The position numbers were made by a program, and so were the translations under genes. A DNA stretch of 64,000 nt from Micromonospora sp. WMMD980 (GTDB taxonomy: Bacteria > Actinomycetota > Actinomycetes > Mycobacteriales > Micromonosporaceae): contig NZ_JARUBE010000003.1 in NCBI RefSeq assembly GCF_029626035.1, positions 2,418,001-2,482,000 of the forward strand, written 5' to 3'. How positions within the stretch are numbered: position 1 is the stretch's first letter; each line of letters begins with the position of its first letter. Below are positions 1 to 9,497 of the stretch, in pieces. Below the pieces are notes generated by a model that worked only from the letters and a program-made list of their open reading frames with translations, was not told the DNA's origin and ran no database searches.

Positions 1-424
1 CGCCGAGCGGGTCGGGCCCACCGGCGGCCCGCAGCCGCGCCCGCGCGGCCTCCTCCAGGACGGCCGCGCCGGCGGCCGGCCGGTGGGTCAGCGGACCGGC
101 CTCGATCCGCTCGGCCAGGTTCTCGGCGGCGCGGCCCCACAGGTCGGCGAGCGGCACCCGCCGGTCCCGCAACTCCTCGGCCGGCACCCCGAACACGGCC
201 GGCCCGACGCCCGGTGGCAGGCGCAGCCCGATCCACCGCTCCCCCGGCACCGACCGACCCACCTGCGCGACGCGGTCCGGGCCGGCCACCAGCAACCCGG
301 CCCGGCTGGACCAGAGCAGATCCAGGCACCCGTCCGGCAGCACCCGCACCACCCCGTCGCCGGCCGAGACGCTCTCCCACCGCACGGCCGACCGGATGCC
401 CACCGCGGCCCGCTCCCGATACAT
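1..424 (-). CDS. AraC-family transcriptional regulator, N-terminal part (runs off left edge)
   Basis: About 141 residues from an ATG at 424 read leftward off the window end without a stop. The protein opens MYRERAAVG and has the motif RVLPDGCLDLLWS near residue 28, then VAGPDRVAQ and GLRLPPG. These are typical of the DUF6597 sensory half of actinobacterial AraC regulators; the C-terminal helix-turn-helix half would lie beyond base 1. The target and effector cannot be told. The family call rests on the N-terminal motifs only. Confidence 0.72.
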   Translation of the reverse strand, partial: MYRERAAVGIRSAVRWESVSAGDGVVRVLPDGCLDLLWSSRAGLLVAGPDRVAQVGRSVPGERWIGLRLPPGVGPAVFGVPAEELRDRRVPLADLWGRAAENLAERIEAGPLTHRPAAGAAVLEEAARARLRAAGGPDPLG

Positions 425-512
425 CCCCCCACCCTGCCACCTCGCCGTCGGTCATGAGGTCGGCGGCAGCCGCGGTGGCGTGTCGCCGACCTCGTGATCG
501 ACCTGAGCGGCG

Positions 513-1736
513 TCAGGGGCGGTGGTGCATGGCCAGGCGGAGCAGCAGGAAGCGCAGCGCGGTGGCGGCCAGGTTGGCCGCCACCAGGACGGTCAGCTCG
601 ACCGCGCGCGGCGGGACGGTGAGCGCGTGCAGGACCGCCAGCGAGCCGCTGGTCAGCGCCAGGCCGAGGGCGAACGCGAGCAGCCCCTGCAGGTGGTGCC
701 GCCCGGCATGCCGCCGGCCGGTCACCCCGAAGGTGAGCCGCCGGTTCGCCGCCGTGTTGGCCACCGCGGTCAGCAGCAGCGCCAGCAGGTTCGCCGGTTG
801 CGCGCCGAGCGGGCCGCGGGCCGCCAGGAAGAGCAACAGGTACGCGAGCGTGCTGGCCACCCCCACCGCTCCGAAGCGGACGAGCTGGCGGGGCAGCCCG
901 ACCGGCACCTGCGCCGGCGGCACCGGCAGCGGCCCCCGCCCGAGCTGGGCGCGCAGGCGGGCCAGCGGCAGCGCGCCGGTGACCAGCGCCCGGCCCAGTC
1001 GCCCGATGCCGCGCAGGTCGGCCAGGGCGGTGGCCACCACGTCGACCCGGCTGTCCGGGTCGTCCACCCAGTCCACCGGCACCTCGTGGATCCGCAGCCC
1101 GGCCCGCTGGGCCAGCACCAGCAACTCGGTGTCGAAGAACCAGCCGGTGTCCCGCACCAGCGGCAGCAGTTCGGCCGCCACGTCGGCGCGGATCGCCTTG
1201 AACCCGCACTGCGCGTCGGAGAAGCGCACCGCGAGCGTGCCGCGCAGCAGCAGGTTGTAGCCCCGGGAGATCACCTCCCGCTTGGCGCCCCGGACCACTC
1301 GGCTGGTGCGGGCCAGCCGGGTGCCGATGGCCAGGTCGGAGTGCCCGGACAGCAGCGGCGCGACGAGCGGCGGCAGCGCCGCCAGGTCGGTCGAGAGGTC
1401 CACGTCCAGGTAGGCGAGCACCGGCGCCGGCGAGGCGGACCAGGCGGCGTGCAGCGCCCGTCCGCGTCCCTTCTCCGCGAGGTGCAGCACCGCCACCTCG
1501 GGCAGCTCGGCGGCGAGCGCCTCGGCCACCGCCAGGGTGCCGTCGGCGCTGGCGTTGTCGGCCACCGTGATCCGGAACGGGTACGGGAACTGCGCGCTCA
1601 GGTACGCGTGCAGCCGCCGGACGCCGGGACCGAGGTCGACCTCCTCGTTGTAGACGGGGACCACCACGTCCAGCACGGCGCCCTCGGCGGCGGGTCGAGC
1701 CAGCACGGCGGCCCGGGGCTCCGGCGTCAGAGTCAC
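513..1736 (-). CDS. Family 2 glycosyltransferase fused to a GtrA-like membrane domain
   Basis: 407 residues. The N-terminal 250 residues are a GT-A fold of the dolichyl-phosphate glucose/mannose synthase type: VVVPVYNEE near residue 25, DNASADGT, and the metal-binding YLDVDLSTD near 108, with QCGFKAIR near 160 and GWFFDTELLVLA near 178. The C-terminal 130 residues hold four hydrophobic segments with NTAANRRLTFG, typical of GtrA flippase-like domains. It probably charges a polyprenyl phosphate with sugar and helps move it across the membrane. The GTG start lies 3 nt after the stop of the upstream GT39 gene, so the two are probably co-translated and the GT39 enzyme is the likely user of the lipid-linked sugar. 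Confidence 0.88.
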   Translation of the reverse strand: MTLTPEPRAAVLARPAAEGAVLDVVVPVYNEEVDLGPGVRRLHAYLSAQFPYPFRITVADNASADGTLAVAEALAAELPEVAVLHLAEKGRGRALHAAWSASPAPVLAYLDVDLSTDLAALPPLVAPLLSGHSDLAIGTRLARTSRVVRGAKREVISRGYNLLLRGTLAVRFSDAQCGFKAIRADVAAELLPLVRDTGWFFDTELLVLAQRAGLRIHEVPVDWVDDPDSRVDVVATALADLRGIGRLGRALVTGALPLARLRAQLGRGPLPVPPAQVPVGLPRQLVRFGAVGVASTLAYLLLFLAARGPLGAQPANLLALLLTAVANTAANRRLTFGVTGRRHAGRHHLQGLLAFALGLALTSGSLAVLHALTVPPRAVELTVLVAANLAATALRFLLLRLAMHHRP

Positions 1737-1739
1737 CGC

Positions 1740-3998
1740 TCAGCCCTGCTTTCCGCTGCTCAGGTCGTACATGGTCACCCCGTCGACGGTGGTCGCGGTG
1801 AAGGTCTCGGCGACCCAGGCGTTGATCTCGGCCGAGGCGCTGCTGCCGCCGTCGGCCCGGAACCCGCCTCCGCCGAGGAACCAGTGGATCCGCCCGTCCG
1901 CCACGTACCGCCGGAACTGCGCGAGCGTCGGCGACGGGTCGCTGCCGTTGAAGCCGCCGATCGGCATCACCGGCTCGCCGGTGGCGAGCTGGTAACCGGA
2001 GGCGTTGTTCGAGCCGATCGTGGCCGCGACCCAGGTGTAGTCGTCCGCGTCGGTCCTGAGCAGCGCGGTCGTCTCGGCGCTCGGTTCGCGGGCGGCGAGC
2101 AGCCCGCCCATGCCACCGCCGCGCTGCCCGCGCCCACCGCCGCCGTCCCGCCCGGTGCCGGCGCCGCCGTCCGGGCCGCCGGGGAGGCTCGGTGGCCGGC
2201 CGTCCGGGAAGCCCGGGAACGCGGCGTTCGGGCCGGTGCTCGTGCCGCCCGGAACCCGGCCGGCGCTGCCCGGGGGGCCGGGGAACCCGCCCCCGGGGAA
2301 CTCCGCGCCCCCCGGCATCCGTCCACCCGGGAAGCCGCCCCGACCGAAGCCGCCCGCGACGTACGGGCCGGCGCTCGGGATCGAGCCGGTGTGCGGGGTG
2401 GCCGCGGTCTCCAGCGCGTACGCCGCCGGCCCACCCAGCCCCGCGACGACGCCCAGCGCCACCACCCCCGCCGACGCCCACCAGGCCCACCTCGGTCCCC
2501 GCGGCGGGTCGATCACGGAGGTCGGATCACCGCCGGCCGCCCGGCGCGACGCGCGCCCCTTGGTCACCGGGGCGTCGAGCAGGGCCAGGAGGCCGGCGGC
2601 GGTGAGGCCGCCGGCCAGCACGACCGCGCGCAGCCAGGGGTGCCAGTCGGGGCTGCGACCGAGCAGCCGCCACGACCACCAGGCGGTGACCGCCAGCACG
2701 CCGGCCAGGACCAGCGTGGCGACGTACCCGCGCCACCGGCCGGGCGCGGTGCGGGCCCGCCGGAGCTGGGTGACCCCGATGCCGACGAGCGCGCCGACGG
2801 CCGGAGCCAGGGCGACCGTGTAGTAGGCGTGGAAGATGCCGGACATGAAGCTGAAGATCAGGCCGGTGACCAGCAGCCAGCCGCCCCAGAGCAGCAGGCC
2901 GGCCCGGCGCCGGTCGGTACGCGCCGACCGCCCGGCGAGCCACAGGCCGGCCACCAGCAGGATCAACGCGGCCGGCAGCAGCCAGGAGATCTGTCCGCCG
3001 ACCTCGGTGTCGAACATCCGCAGCAGGCCGGCCTGCCCGGAGAACGGGCCACCACCCCCGCCGACGCTGCCCACCTCGTCGCCGGTGATCCGGCCCAGGC
3101 CGTTGTAGCCGAGCGTCAGCTCCAGGATGCTGTTGCCCTGGGAGCCGCCGATGTACGGGCGGGCACTCGCCGGCACCAGTTCCACGATCGCCACCCACCA
3201 GCCGGCGGAGACCAGCACGGCCAGCCCGGCCAGCAGCAGCTGGCGGATCCGCCGCCCGAGAGGGGTCGGCGCGGCCAGCAGGTAGACCCCGGCGAAGACC
3301 GGGACCACCAGGAACGCCTGGAGCATCTTGGTGAGGAAGCCGAAGCCGACCAGCATGCCGGCCAGCGCGATCCACCGGGTGCTCGCGGTCTCCACCGCCC
3401 GCACCGTGGCGTACGCGGCGGCCAGCAGCAGGAGCACCAGCAGCGCGTCCGGGTTGTTGAACCGGAACATCAGCGTGGCCACCGGGGTCAGCGCGAGGAC
3501 CGCGCCGGCGAGCAGGCCGGCCACCGGTCCGTGCCAGCGGCGCACCGTCGCGTGCAGCACGCCCACCGACGCGACGCCGAGCAGCGCCTGCGGCACCAGG
3601 ACCGACCAGCTGCTCAGCCCGAACAGGCGCACCGAGAGCGCCATCAGCCAGAGCGAGGCCGGCGTCTTGTCCACGGTGATCGAGTTGGCCGCGTCCGAGG
3701 AGCCGTAGAAGAACGCCGTCCAACTCTCCGACCCGGCCTGGGCGGCCGCCGAGTAGAACGCGTTACCCCACCCGGAGGCGCCCAGGCCCCACAGGTAGAG
3801 CACCCCGGTGGCCGCCAGCAGGCCCAGCAGGCCCAGCAGGGCCGGGCGGGCACAGCGCGGGTCGTCCGCCGGCGGGCCCACCGGGGTCGGCGTCGACTCG
3901 GGTACGGGCCTCGCGGCGGACCCGGTGTCGGGCGGGCCGGCGGCGGGCGCGGGCGGGCCGGCCGGCGGAACGGCCAGCGGGCTCTCGGTTCTGTCCAT
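1740..3998 (-). CDS. GT39/ArnT-like polytopic glycosyltransferase
   Basis: 752 residues. A Pro/Ala-rich cytoplasmic N-terminus is followed by about ten membrane segments. The first extracytoplasmic loop has the acidic SDAANSITVDKTP motif near residue 95, where GT39 (PMT/ArnT) enzymes place catalytic acids. RFNNPDALLVLLL follows near 175. A glycine-rich low-complexity stretch (GGFGRGGFPGGRMPGG and more) spans about residues 535-630 and precedes a soluble C-terminal domain with WFLGGGG and SAEINAWV. The family transfers sugar from polyprenyl phosphate to proteins or lipids on the outer face. The downstream GT2-GtrA gene probably makes the donor, and the two-component system upstream may control both. 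The acceptor is unknown. Confidence 0.87.
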   Translation of the reverse strand: MDRTESPLAVPPAGPPAPAAGPPDTGSAARPVPESTPTPVGPPADDPRCARPALLGLLGLLAATGVLYLWGLGASGWGNAFYSAAAQAGSESWTAFFYGSSDAANSITVDKTPASLWLMALSVRLFGLSSWSVLVPQALLGVASVGVLHATVRRWHGPVAGLLAGAVLALTPVATLMFRFNNPDALLVLLLLAAAYATVRAVETASTRWIALAGMLVGFGFLTKMLQAFLVVPVFAGVYLLAAPTPLGRRIRQLLLAGLAVLVSAGWWVAIVELVPASARPYIGGSQGNSILELTLGYNGLGRITGDEVGSVGGGGGPFSGQAGLLRMFDTEVGGQISWLLPAALILLVAGLWLAGRSARTDRRRAGLLLWGGWLLVTGLIFSFMSGIFHAYYTVALAPAVGALVGIGVTQLRRARTAPGRWRGYVATLVLAGVLAVTAWWSWRLLGRSPDWHPWLRAVVLAGGLTAAGLLALLDAPVTKGRASRRAAGGDPTSVIDPPRGPRWAWWASAGVVALGVVAGLGGPAAYALETAATPHTGSIPSAGPYVAGGFGRGGFPGGRMPGGAEFPGGGFPGPPGSAGRVPGGTSTGPNAAFPGFPDGRPPSLPGGPDGGAGTGRDGGGGRGQRGGGMGGLLAAREPSAETTALLRTDADDYTWVAATIGSNNASGYQLATGEPVMPIGGFNGSDPSPTLAQFRRYVADGRIHWFLGGGGFRADGGSSASAEINAWVAETFTATTVDGVTMYDLSSGKQG

Positions 3999-4043
3999 GC
4001 CGGCAAGCCTCGCCAGGCCCGCTGGCGCGCCCCCGTGAGCGCC

Positions 4044-5573
4044 CTATGCGTCCGCTGTGGATCGCGGCAGCCACACCGTGAACGCGGTACGGCCGGGTCG
4101 GCTGGCCACCTCGACCCGGCCGTGGTGCGCCTCCACCACGGCGGCGACGATGGCCAGGCCCAGGCCGGTGCTGCCGTGCGCCCGGGAGCGGGAGCTGTCG
4201 CCCCGGGCGAACCGCTCGAACACCTCCGGTTGCAGGTCCGCCGGGACGCCCGGGCCGTCGTCGGTCACGCTCAGCTCCACCCCGTCCGGCGCCGCCGCCA
4301 GCCGGGTGGTCACCGTCGTGCCGGGCGGGGTGTGCACCCGCGCGTTGGCGAGCAGGTTGGCCAGCACCTGGTGCAGCCGGTGCGCGTCGCCGGTGACGCC
4401 GAGCGGCTCGTCCGGCAGGTCGAGCTGCCAGCGGTGCTCCGGGCCGGCCGCGTGCGCGTCGCTGACCGCGTTCACCGCCATCGCGGTGAGGTCGACCGGC
4501 TCGGCGGTGAGCGGGCGGCCGGAGTCCAGCCGGGCCAGCAGCAGCAGGTCGTCGACGAGGCTGGTCATCCGGGTACTCTCCGACTCGACCCGGCGCAGCG
4601 CGTGCGCCACGTCCGGCGGCACCTCCTGCCGGCCGCGCCGGGCCACCTCGGCGTACCCCCGGATCGCCGCCAGCGGCGTCCGCAGCTCGTGGCTGGCGTC
4701 GGCGACGAACTGGCGTACCCGGACCTCGCTGGCCTGCCGTGCGGCGAGCGCGGCGGCGACGTGACCGAGCATCCGGTTGAGCGCCCCGCCGACCTGCCCG
4801 ACCTCGGTGCGGGGGTCGGTGTCGGCGGCCGGCACGCGGACCGACAGGGCGACCTCGCCCCGGTCCAGCGGCAGTTCGGTGACCCGGGCGGCGGTGGCGG
4901 CGACCCGGTTCAGCGGGCGCAGCGTGCCCCGCACGATCAGCGCGCCGAGGCCACCGGCGACGACCAGGCCGGCCCCGATCACCCCGGCCTGCGCGACCAC
5001 CATCCACATGACGGTCTCCTCGACCTGGGCCAGCGGGATGGCCAGCACCAGCACGTCGCCGTCACCTCGTGGCGAGTTGACGGCGATCGCCCGGTAGTCC
5101 CCCCGGTCACCGACGTCGATCGTGCGGGGGCGGTCGGCGGGACGCAACGCGGCCAGCGTGGCGAGATCGGCGGCGGGCACCGTCTCGGCGCTGCCGCTCT
5201 CGGTCCGGATCTGCCCGGCGGCAGCACCGGACGGCGGTACCCGGATCGCGATCGAGCCCGGCGGGAAACCTCCCGGTGGCGGCGGCGCACCCTCCGGCAC
5301 CGACGGGACGGCCCCTCCGGACCGATCCGGCCGGCGCCGGTCGGGACCCGCCCACTGGGCGAAATCGCCGGGCCGGCGGTCGCCGAAGGTGAGCTGGTTG
5401 TCGACCTGTCTGATCAGGAAGTGGCGCAGGGCGACCGTGGTCAACCCGCCGATGACCACGCTGACCAGCGCCAGCAGCGCCACCACGGAGAGCACCAACC
5501 GGCGACGCAGCGACCAGCCGGCCAGCCGGCGGCGCAGCCGCCCGCCGAGGTCACGGGGCGGGCTTGAGGACAT
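4044..5573 (-). CDS. Two-component sensor histidine kinase
   Basis: About 509 residues. There is a first membrane helix (RLVLSVVALLALVSVVIGGL), an extracytoplasmic region of about 150 residues with a Pro/Gly-rich stretch, a second helix near residue 190 and a HAMP linker. HisKA has the phospho-acceptor motif ASHELRTPLAAIRGY near residue 300. HATPase motifs are ANLLANARVHT (N box) and DDGPGVP, then GSTGLGLAIV. The start overlaps the end of the response regulator gene by about 23 nt, so they are translationally coupled. ATG at 5573 was chosen over GTG at 5585. The signal is unknown. Confidence 0.93.
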   Translation of the reverse strand: MSSSPPRDLGGRLRRRLAGWSLRRRLVLSVVALLALVSVVIGGLTTVALRHFLIRQVDNQLTFGDRRPGDFAQWAGPDRRRPDRSGGAVPSVPEGAPPPPGGFPPGSIAIRVPPSGAAAGQIRTESGSAETVPAADLATLAALRPADRPRTIDVGDRGDYRAIAVNSPRGDGDVLVLAIPLAQVEETVMWMVVAQAGVIGAGLVVAGGLGALIVRGTLRPLNRVAATAARVTELPLDRGEVALSVRVPAADTDPRTEVGQVGGALNRMLGHVAAALAARQASEVRVRQFVADASHELRTPLAAIRGYAEVARRGRQEVPPDVAHALRRVESESTRMTSLVDDLLLLARLDSGRPLTAEPVDLTAMAVNAVSDAHAAGPEHRWQLDLPDEPLGVTGDAHRLHQVLANLLANARVHTPPGTTVTTRLAAAPDGVELSVTDDGPGVPADLQPEVFERFARGDSSRSRAHGSTGLGLAIVAAVVEAHHGRVEVASRPGRTAFTVWLPRSTADA

Positions 5574-6291
5574 AGCCCGCCCCACGCAGCGTGTGGATCA
5601 TGGGCGCCCGGCCGGCGTCGATCTTCTTGCGCAGGTAGGAGATGTACAGCTCGACCACGTTGGCCTGGCCACCGAAGTCGTAGTTCCAGACCCGGTCCAG
5701 GATCTGCGTCTTGCTGAGCACCCGGCGCGGGTTGCGCATCAGATAGCGCAGCAGCTCGAACTCGGTGGCGGTGAGCGTGATCAGGTCGTCGCCCCGGCGG
5801 ACCTCGTGGCTGTCCTCGTCGAGGCTCAGGTCGCCGACGGTGAGGATCGCCTCCTCCCGGGCGGCCACCGCGAACCCGGAGCGGCGCAGCAGGGCGCGCA
5901 GCCGGGCGATCACCTCCTCCAGGCTGAACGGCTTGGTGACGTAGTCGTCGCCGCCGACGGTGAGCCCGGCGATCCGCTCCTCCACGGCGTCGCGGGCGGT
6001 CAGGAAGAGCACCGGCACCTCGGGCGACTGCTCGCGCAGGCGGCGCAGCACCTGGAAGCCGTCCAGGTCGGGCAGCATCACGTCGAGCACCACCGCGTCC
6101 GGCCGGAACTGCCGGGCCGCGCTGATCGCCGCCATCCCGTTGCCGGCGGTGGTCACCTGCCAGCCCTCGTACCGCAGGGCCATCGAGAGCAGGTCGGTGA
6201 GGGTCGGCTCGTCGTCGACCACCAGCACCCGTACCGGTTCGCCGTCCGGTCGGCGCAGCTCGACGCGGCCCTGCGCGGCCTGCCCGTTCAT
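5551..6291 (-). CDS. OmpR/PhoB-family response regulator
   Basis: About 246 residues. The receiver domain has LVVDDEP, phospho-acceptor VVLDVMLPDLDG, FLTARDA and KPFSLEE with the conserved Lys. A winged-helix DNA-binding domain follows, with LTATEFELLRYLMRNPRRVLS and SYLRKKID. ATG 6291 is preferred because GGGGAG lies 7 nt upstream; ATGs at 6297 and 6306 are alternatives. It is the first gene of a leftward block with the kinase and probably the two glycosyltransferases. It is divergent from the dehydrogenase at 6419, so the 130 bp between them must hold both promoters. Confidence 0.94.
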   Translation of the reverse strand: MNGQAAQGRVELRRPDGEPVRVLVVDDEPTLTDLLSMALRYEGWQVTTAGNGMAAISAARQFRPDAVVLDVMLPDLDGFQVLRRLREQSPEVPVLFLTARDAVEERIAGLTVGGDDYVTKPFSLEEVIARLRALLRRSGFAVAAREEAILTVGDLSLDEDSHEVRRGDDLITLTATEFELLRYLMRNPRRVLSKTQILDRVWNYDFGGQANVVELYISYLRKKIDAGRAPMIHTLRGAGYVLKPAP

Positions 6292-6418
6292 GACCATGCT
6301 CCCCATCGTGGGCGCGTCCGCTGTACCGGCGCTGTCCCGATCCTGTGTACCAGCTGTGGCCGATCACGGCGCGCGTACGGGCCTTTCCCCGGCGGCTACC
6401 CGGTGGTAACTTGCCGCC

Positions 6419-7312
6419 ATGCCCATCGACCGTCGTCCCGCCGGCCGGTTGGCCGGCTCGGTGGTGCTGGTGACCGGCGCGGCCCGGGGCATCGGCGCGC
6501 ACACCGCCCGACTCGCCGCGGCCCGGGGCGCCCGGCTCGCCCTGGTCGGGCTGGAACCCGACCGGCTCGCCGCGCTCGCCGCCGAACTGGGTCCGGGGCA
6601 CGTCTGGTTCACCGCCGACGTCACCGACCAGGCCGCGCTCGGCGCGGCGGTCGACGGCACCCTCGCCGCGCTCGGCGGGATCGACACGGTGGTGGCCAAC
6701 GCCGGGGTCGCCAACCGGGGCACCATCGCCGTCGGTGACGTGGAAGCGCTGGTGCGCACCGTCGAGGTCAACCTGATCGGCGTGATGCGCACGGCGGCGG
6801 CCACCGTGCCGGCGCTCGTCGACCGGCGTGGCTACCTGCTGATCGTCTCCTCCGCCGCGGCGTTCGCCGCGCTGCCCGGGATGGCCGCCTACTGCGCCTC
6901 GAAGGCCGGGGTCGAGCACTTCGGCACCGCGATCCGGCTGGAGTTGGCGCACCGCGGCGTCGCGGTGGGCACCGCGCATCCGTCCTGGGTGGACACCGAC
7001 CTGGTCCGGGAGGCCCGGGCGGACCTGCCGGCGTTCGAGTCGGCGCTGGCGAAGCTGCCCTGGCCGATGCGGCGCACCACCACGGTCACCGAGTGTGCCG
7101 AGGCGTTCGTGCGGGCGATCGAACGTCGCAGCCGCCGGGTCTACGTGCCACGGGCGGTGGGCGCGGTGCAGGCGATCCGCTCGGTGCTGGTCAGCCCGCT
7201 GGCCGACCGGCTGGTCGGGCGGACCGCCCGGGTCACCGTGCCGCTGATCGAGGAACAGACCCGGGCGCTGGGCCGCGGCTTCGGGACGAGCACACCGGGA
7301 TCCCGGCGGTGA
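6419..7312 (+). CDS. Short-chain dehydrogenase/reductase
   Basis: 297 residues. It has the NAD(P)-binding TGAARGIG motif near residue 20, NAG near 95, a catalytic Ser in IVSSAAAF and the YxxxK pair in YCASKAG near 160. The length is longer than a minimal SDR because of a C-terminal tail (VGAVQAIRSVLVSPLADRL), as in actinobacterial SDRs thought to act on lipids or steroids. Its stop overlaps the next start as GTGA, so it is translationally coupled to an alpha/beta hydrolase. The substrate cannot be told from sequence. Confidence 0.92.
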   Translation: MPIDRRPAGRLAGSVVLVTGAARGIGAHTARLAAARGARLALVGLEPDRLAALAAELGPGHVWFTADVTDQAALGAAVDGTLAALGGIDTVVANAGVANRGTIAVGDVEALVRTVEVNLIGVMRTAAATVPALVDRRGYLLIVSSAAAFAALPGMAAYCASKAGVEHFGTAIRLELAHRGVAVGTAHPSWVDTDLVREARADLPAFESALAKLPWPMRRTTTVTECAEAFVRAIERRSRRVYVPRAVGAVQAIRSVLVSPLADRLVGRTARVTVPLIEEQTRALGRGFGTSTPGSRR

Positions 7313-8106
7313 GCGCGCCGGTGGAGGTGGTCTTCGAGCGCCGCGGCGCCGGGCCGACGCTGGTGCTGCTGCACGGCATCGGTCACCACTGGGGCGCCTG
7401 GCTGCCGGTGCTCGACCGGCTCGCCGAGAGCCACGACGTGATCGCCGTCGACCTGCCCGGCTTCGGCCGGTCCCCGGTGCCCGCCGCCGGCCTCCCCGCC
7501 GACATGCCCGCGCTGGTGACCGGCATGGTCGAGCTGTTCGCCGCGCTCGGGCTGGGCCGGCCGCACGTGGCCGGCAACAGCCTCGGCGGGGCCATCGCGC
7601 TGGAGCTGGCCGCGACCGCCGCGGTCTCGTCCGCCACCGCGCTGTCGCCGGCCGGCTTCTGCACCCCGCGCGAGCTGCGCTGGGCGCTCACCGTGCTCGC
7701 CCTGCACCGGAACGCGGCCCGGCTGCCCGAGCCGGTGCTGCGGCACCTGTTCGCCGCGCCGGCCCTGCGGGCCCTGGCCATGGGCATGCTGCTGGCCCGA
7801 CCCAACCGGATGGCGCTCGACGTGGCGCTCGCCGACGCCCGTGCGCTGCGCGAGGCGCGCGCGTTCCGCGCCGTCGCCCGGGCCGGGCGGGGTTACGCGT
7901 TCGCCGGCGCGCCCACCGTCCCGGTGACCGTCGCCTGGGGCACCCGGGACCGGATCCTGCCCCACCGGCAGGCGGCGCTGGCCCGCACCCGGCTGCCCAC
8001 CGCCCGGCACCTGGACCTGCCCGGCTGCGGGCACGTGCCGATGCACGACGACCCGGAGCTGGTCGCCTCGGTCATCCTCGACACCACCGGACGCCGCCCG
8101 GCCTGA
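7309..8106 (+). CDS. Alpha/beta-fold hydrolase
   Basis: 265 residues from GTG 7309. Motifs are LVLLHGIGHHWGAW (oxyanion strand), DLPGFGRS, the nucleophile elbow GNSLGG near residue 92, an acid in WGTRDRILP near 212 and a catalytic His in GCGHVPMHDD near 245. The start overlaps the SDR stop by 4 nt, which is why the longer upstream reading was rejected. Together the pair looks like a small catabolic or lipid-processing operon with unknown substrate. Confidence 0.9.
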   Translation: MSAPVEVVFERRGAGPTLVLLHGIGHHWGAWLPVLDRLAESHDVIAVDLPGFGRSPVPAAGLPADMPALVTGMVELFAALGLGRPHVAGNSLGGAIALELAATAAVSSATALSPAGFCTPRELRWALTVLALHRNAARLPEPVLRHLFAAPALRALAMGMLLARPNRMALDVALADARALREARAFRAVARAGRGYAFAGAPTVPVTVAWGTRDRILPHRQAALARTRLPTARHLDLPGCGHVPMHDDPELVASVILDTTGRRPA

Positions 8107-8112
8107 GCCGGC

Positions 8113-8337
8113 TCACTCGGTCGCGCCGAACGGGTCGGTGCGCACGAAGCTCATGATCCAGCCGTCGGAACCGGCCCGCACGCCGCGTTCGTAGAGGTGG
8201 TCCGCCACGTCGTCGACCGGCTGGTCCGGGTGGCGCAGGATCCAGCGGGCCGGCGGCGCGCCGTCCGGCCCGGCCGGCAGGTCCCGGACCACGCCGTCGG
8301 CCGGCCCGCCGACGAACCGCACGCGCACCGACGCCAC
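8113..8337 (-). CDS. Small conserved protein of unknown function
   Basis: 74 residues, convergent with the hydrolase gene. It opens MASVRVRFVGGPADGVVRDL and continues with WILRHPDQ and DHLYERGVR. The GGPADG pattern recalls small actinobacterial proteins of unknown role. There is no membrane segment or signal peptide. Codon use matches its neighbours, which supports real coding. No function is assigned. Confidence 0.6.
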   Translation of the reverse strand: MASVRVRFVGGPADGVVRDLPAGPDGAPPARWILRHPDQPVDDVADHLYERGVRAGSDGWIMSFVRTDPFGATE

Positions 8338-8473
8338 CGCTCACCCTCCGTTCCGGTGTCGACACTCCCGCTCGCGAAGCTACCCCGGTCACCGGCGCGG
8401 GCCCGGCGGTTTGCACAGCTCGGGGCCCGGGTAGCGGAACCCGGGGGACGGGACGACGGCGAGGAGTGGATCG

Positions 8474-9421
8474 ATGAGGACGCTGGGCGGGCGGTACGAG
8501 CTCGAACAGCGAGCCGGCCTTGGTGGCATGTCGGAGGTCTGGCGGGCACACGACCGCGTGCTGGACCGGACCGTCGCGATCAAGCTGATCTCGCCCGGGC
8601 TCGACGGCGACGCCGGCTCGGTGGAACGCATCCGGGCCGAGGCCCGCTCGGCGGCCCGACTGGTGCACCCGAACGTCGCCAGCGTGCACGACTTCGGCAC
8701 CGCCACGCTTCCGGACGGGCGGCCGGTGCCGTACATCGTCATGGAACTGGCCGAGGGCGAGACGCTCGCCGCGCACCTGCGCGCCGGCCCGCTGGACTGG
8801 CGCATCGCGGTGCGGGTCTGCGCCGAGGTGTGCGCCGCGCTGGCCGCCGCGCACGGGCACGGCATCGTGCACCGGGACGTGAAGCCGGCGAACGTGATCC
8901 TCACCCCGTCCGGCGTGAAGGTGCTCGACTTCGGCATCGCCGCCCCGACCGGCGCGCCGGACCGCACGCCGGAGGGGATCGTGGTGGGCACCCCCGCCTA
9001 CCTGGCCCCGGAGCAGCTCGACCGGCACCCGGCCACCCCGGCCGCCGACATGTACGCGCTCGGCGTGCTGCTCTACTACTGCCTCACCGGCCGGCTGCCG
9101 TACGAGGCGGACAGCACCACCCAACTGCTCGGCGCGCGCCGCCGCCGGCCGCCGCAGCCGTTGCCGGAGGTGCCCGGCCTGCCGGCGGAGGTGGCGGAGC
9201 TGTGCGAGCGCTGCCTGGACGCCGATCCGGCCGCCCGACCGACCAGTCCGATGGCCGCGCTGCTGCTGGCCGAGGCGGTGGACGCGCGGATCTACGTGCC
9301 GATGACCGTGCTGCTGCCCCGGCAGCGGCTCCCGGAGGTGTCGCCGTGGACCAGCCGGGCCGCCGCCGAGGCGACCGAGGCGATCGCCGTGGACGCCGCC
9401 ACGAGCGGGGGGATCCGCTGA
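8474..9421 (+). CDS. Soluble Hanks-type serine/threonine protein kinase
   Basis: 315 residues with GAGGAG about 8 nt upstream of the ATG. The glycine loop is AGLGGMSEVW, the ATP lysine lies in VAIKLI, the catalytic loop is HGIVHRDVKPANVIL near residue 130, DFG is in VLDFGIAAP and the P+1 loop is GTPAYLAPEQ. Subdomains X-XI are intact (MYALGVLLYYCLTG to AARPTSP). There is no C-terminal membrane helix or PASTA repeat, so it is probably cytosolic. It is a useful intact comparison for the deleted kinase at 39.1-40.3 kb. Confidence 0.93.
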   Translation: MRTLGGRYELEQRAGLGGMSEVWRAHDRVLDRTVAIKLISPGLDGDAGSVERIRAEARSAARLVHPNVASVHDFGTATLPDGRPVPYIVMELAEGETLAAHLRAGPLDWRIAVRVCAEVCAALAAAHGHGIVHRDVKPANVILTPSGVKVLDFGIAAPTGAPDRTPEGIVVGTPAYLAPEQLDRHPATPAADMYALGVLLYYCLTGRLPYEADSTTQLLGARRRRPPQPLPEVPGLPAEVAELCERCLDADPAARPTSPMAALLLAEAVDARIYVPMTVLLPRQRLPEVSPWTSRAAAEATEAIAVDAATSGGIR

Positions 9422-9497
9422 CCGCACTCCCGGCCCGGTCACGGTTTCGCCGGTCGGGGGCCGGGAACGCCTCCCGGTGAGTGACGGGAGGAACACG

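Noticed and set aside
522..5567. Very long open frame on the plus strand (over 1600 codons)
   Set aside because: It is antisense to four clear genes and its protein is low-complexity Arg/Gly/Gln/His-rich with no domain. Such frames arise because high-GC third positions avoid stops.
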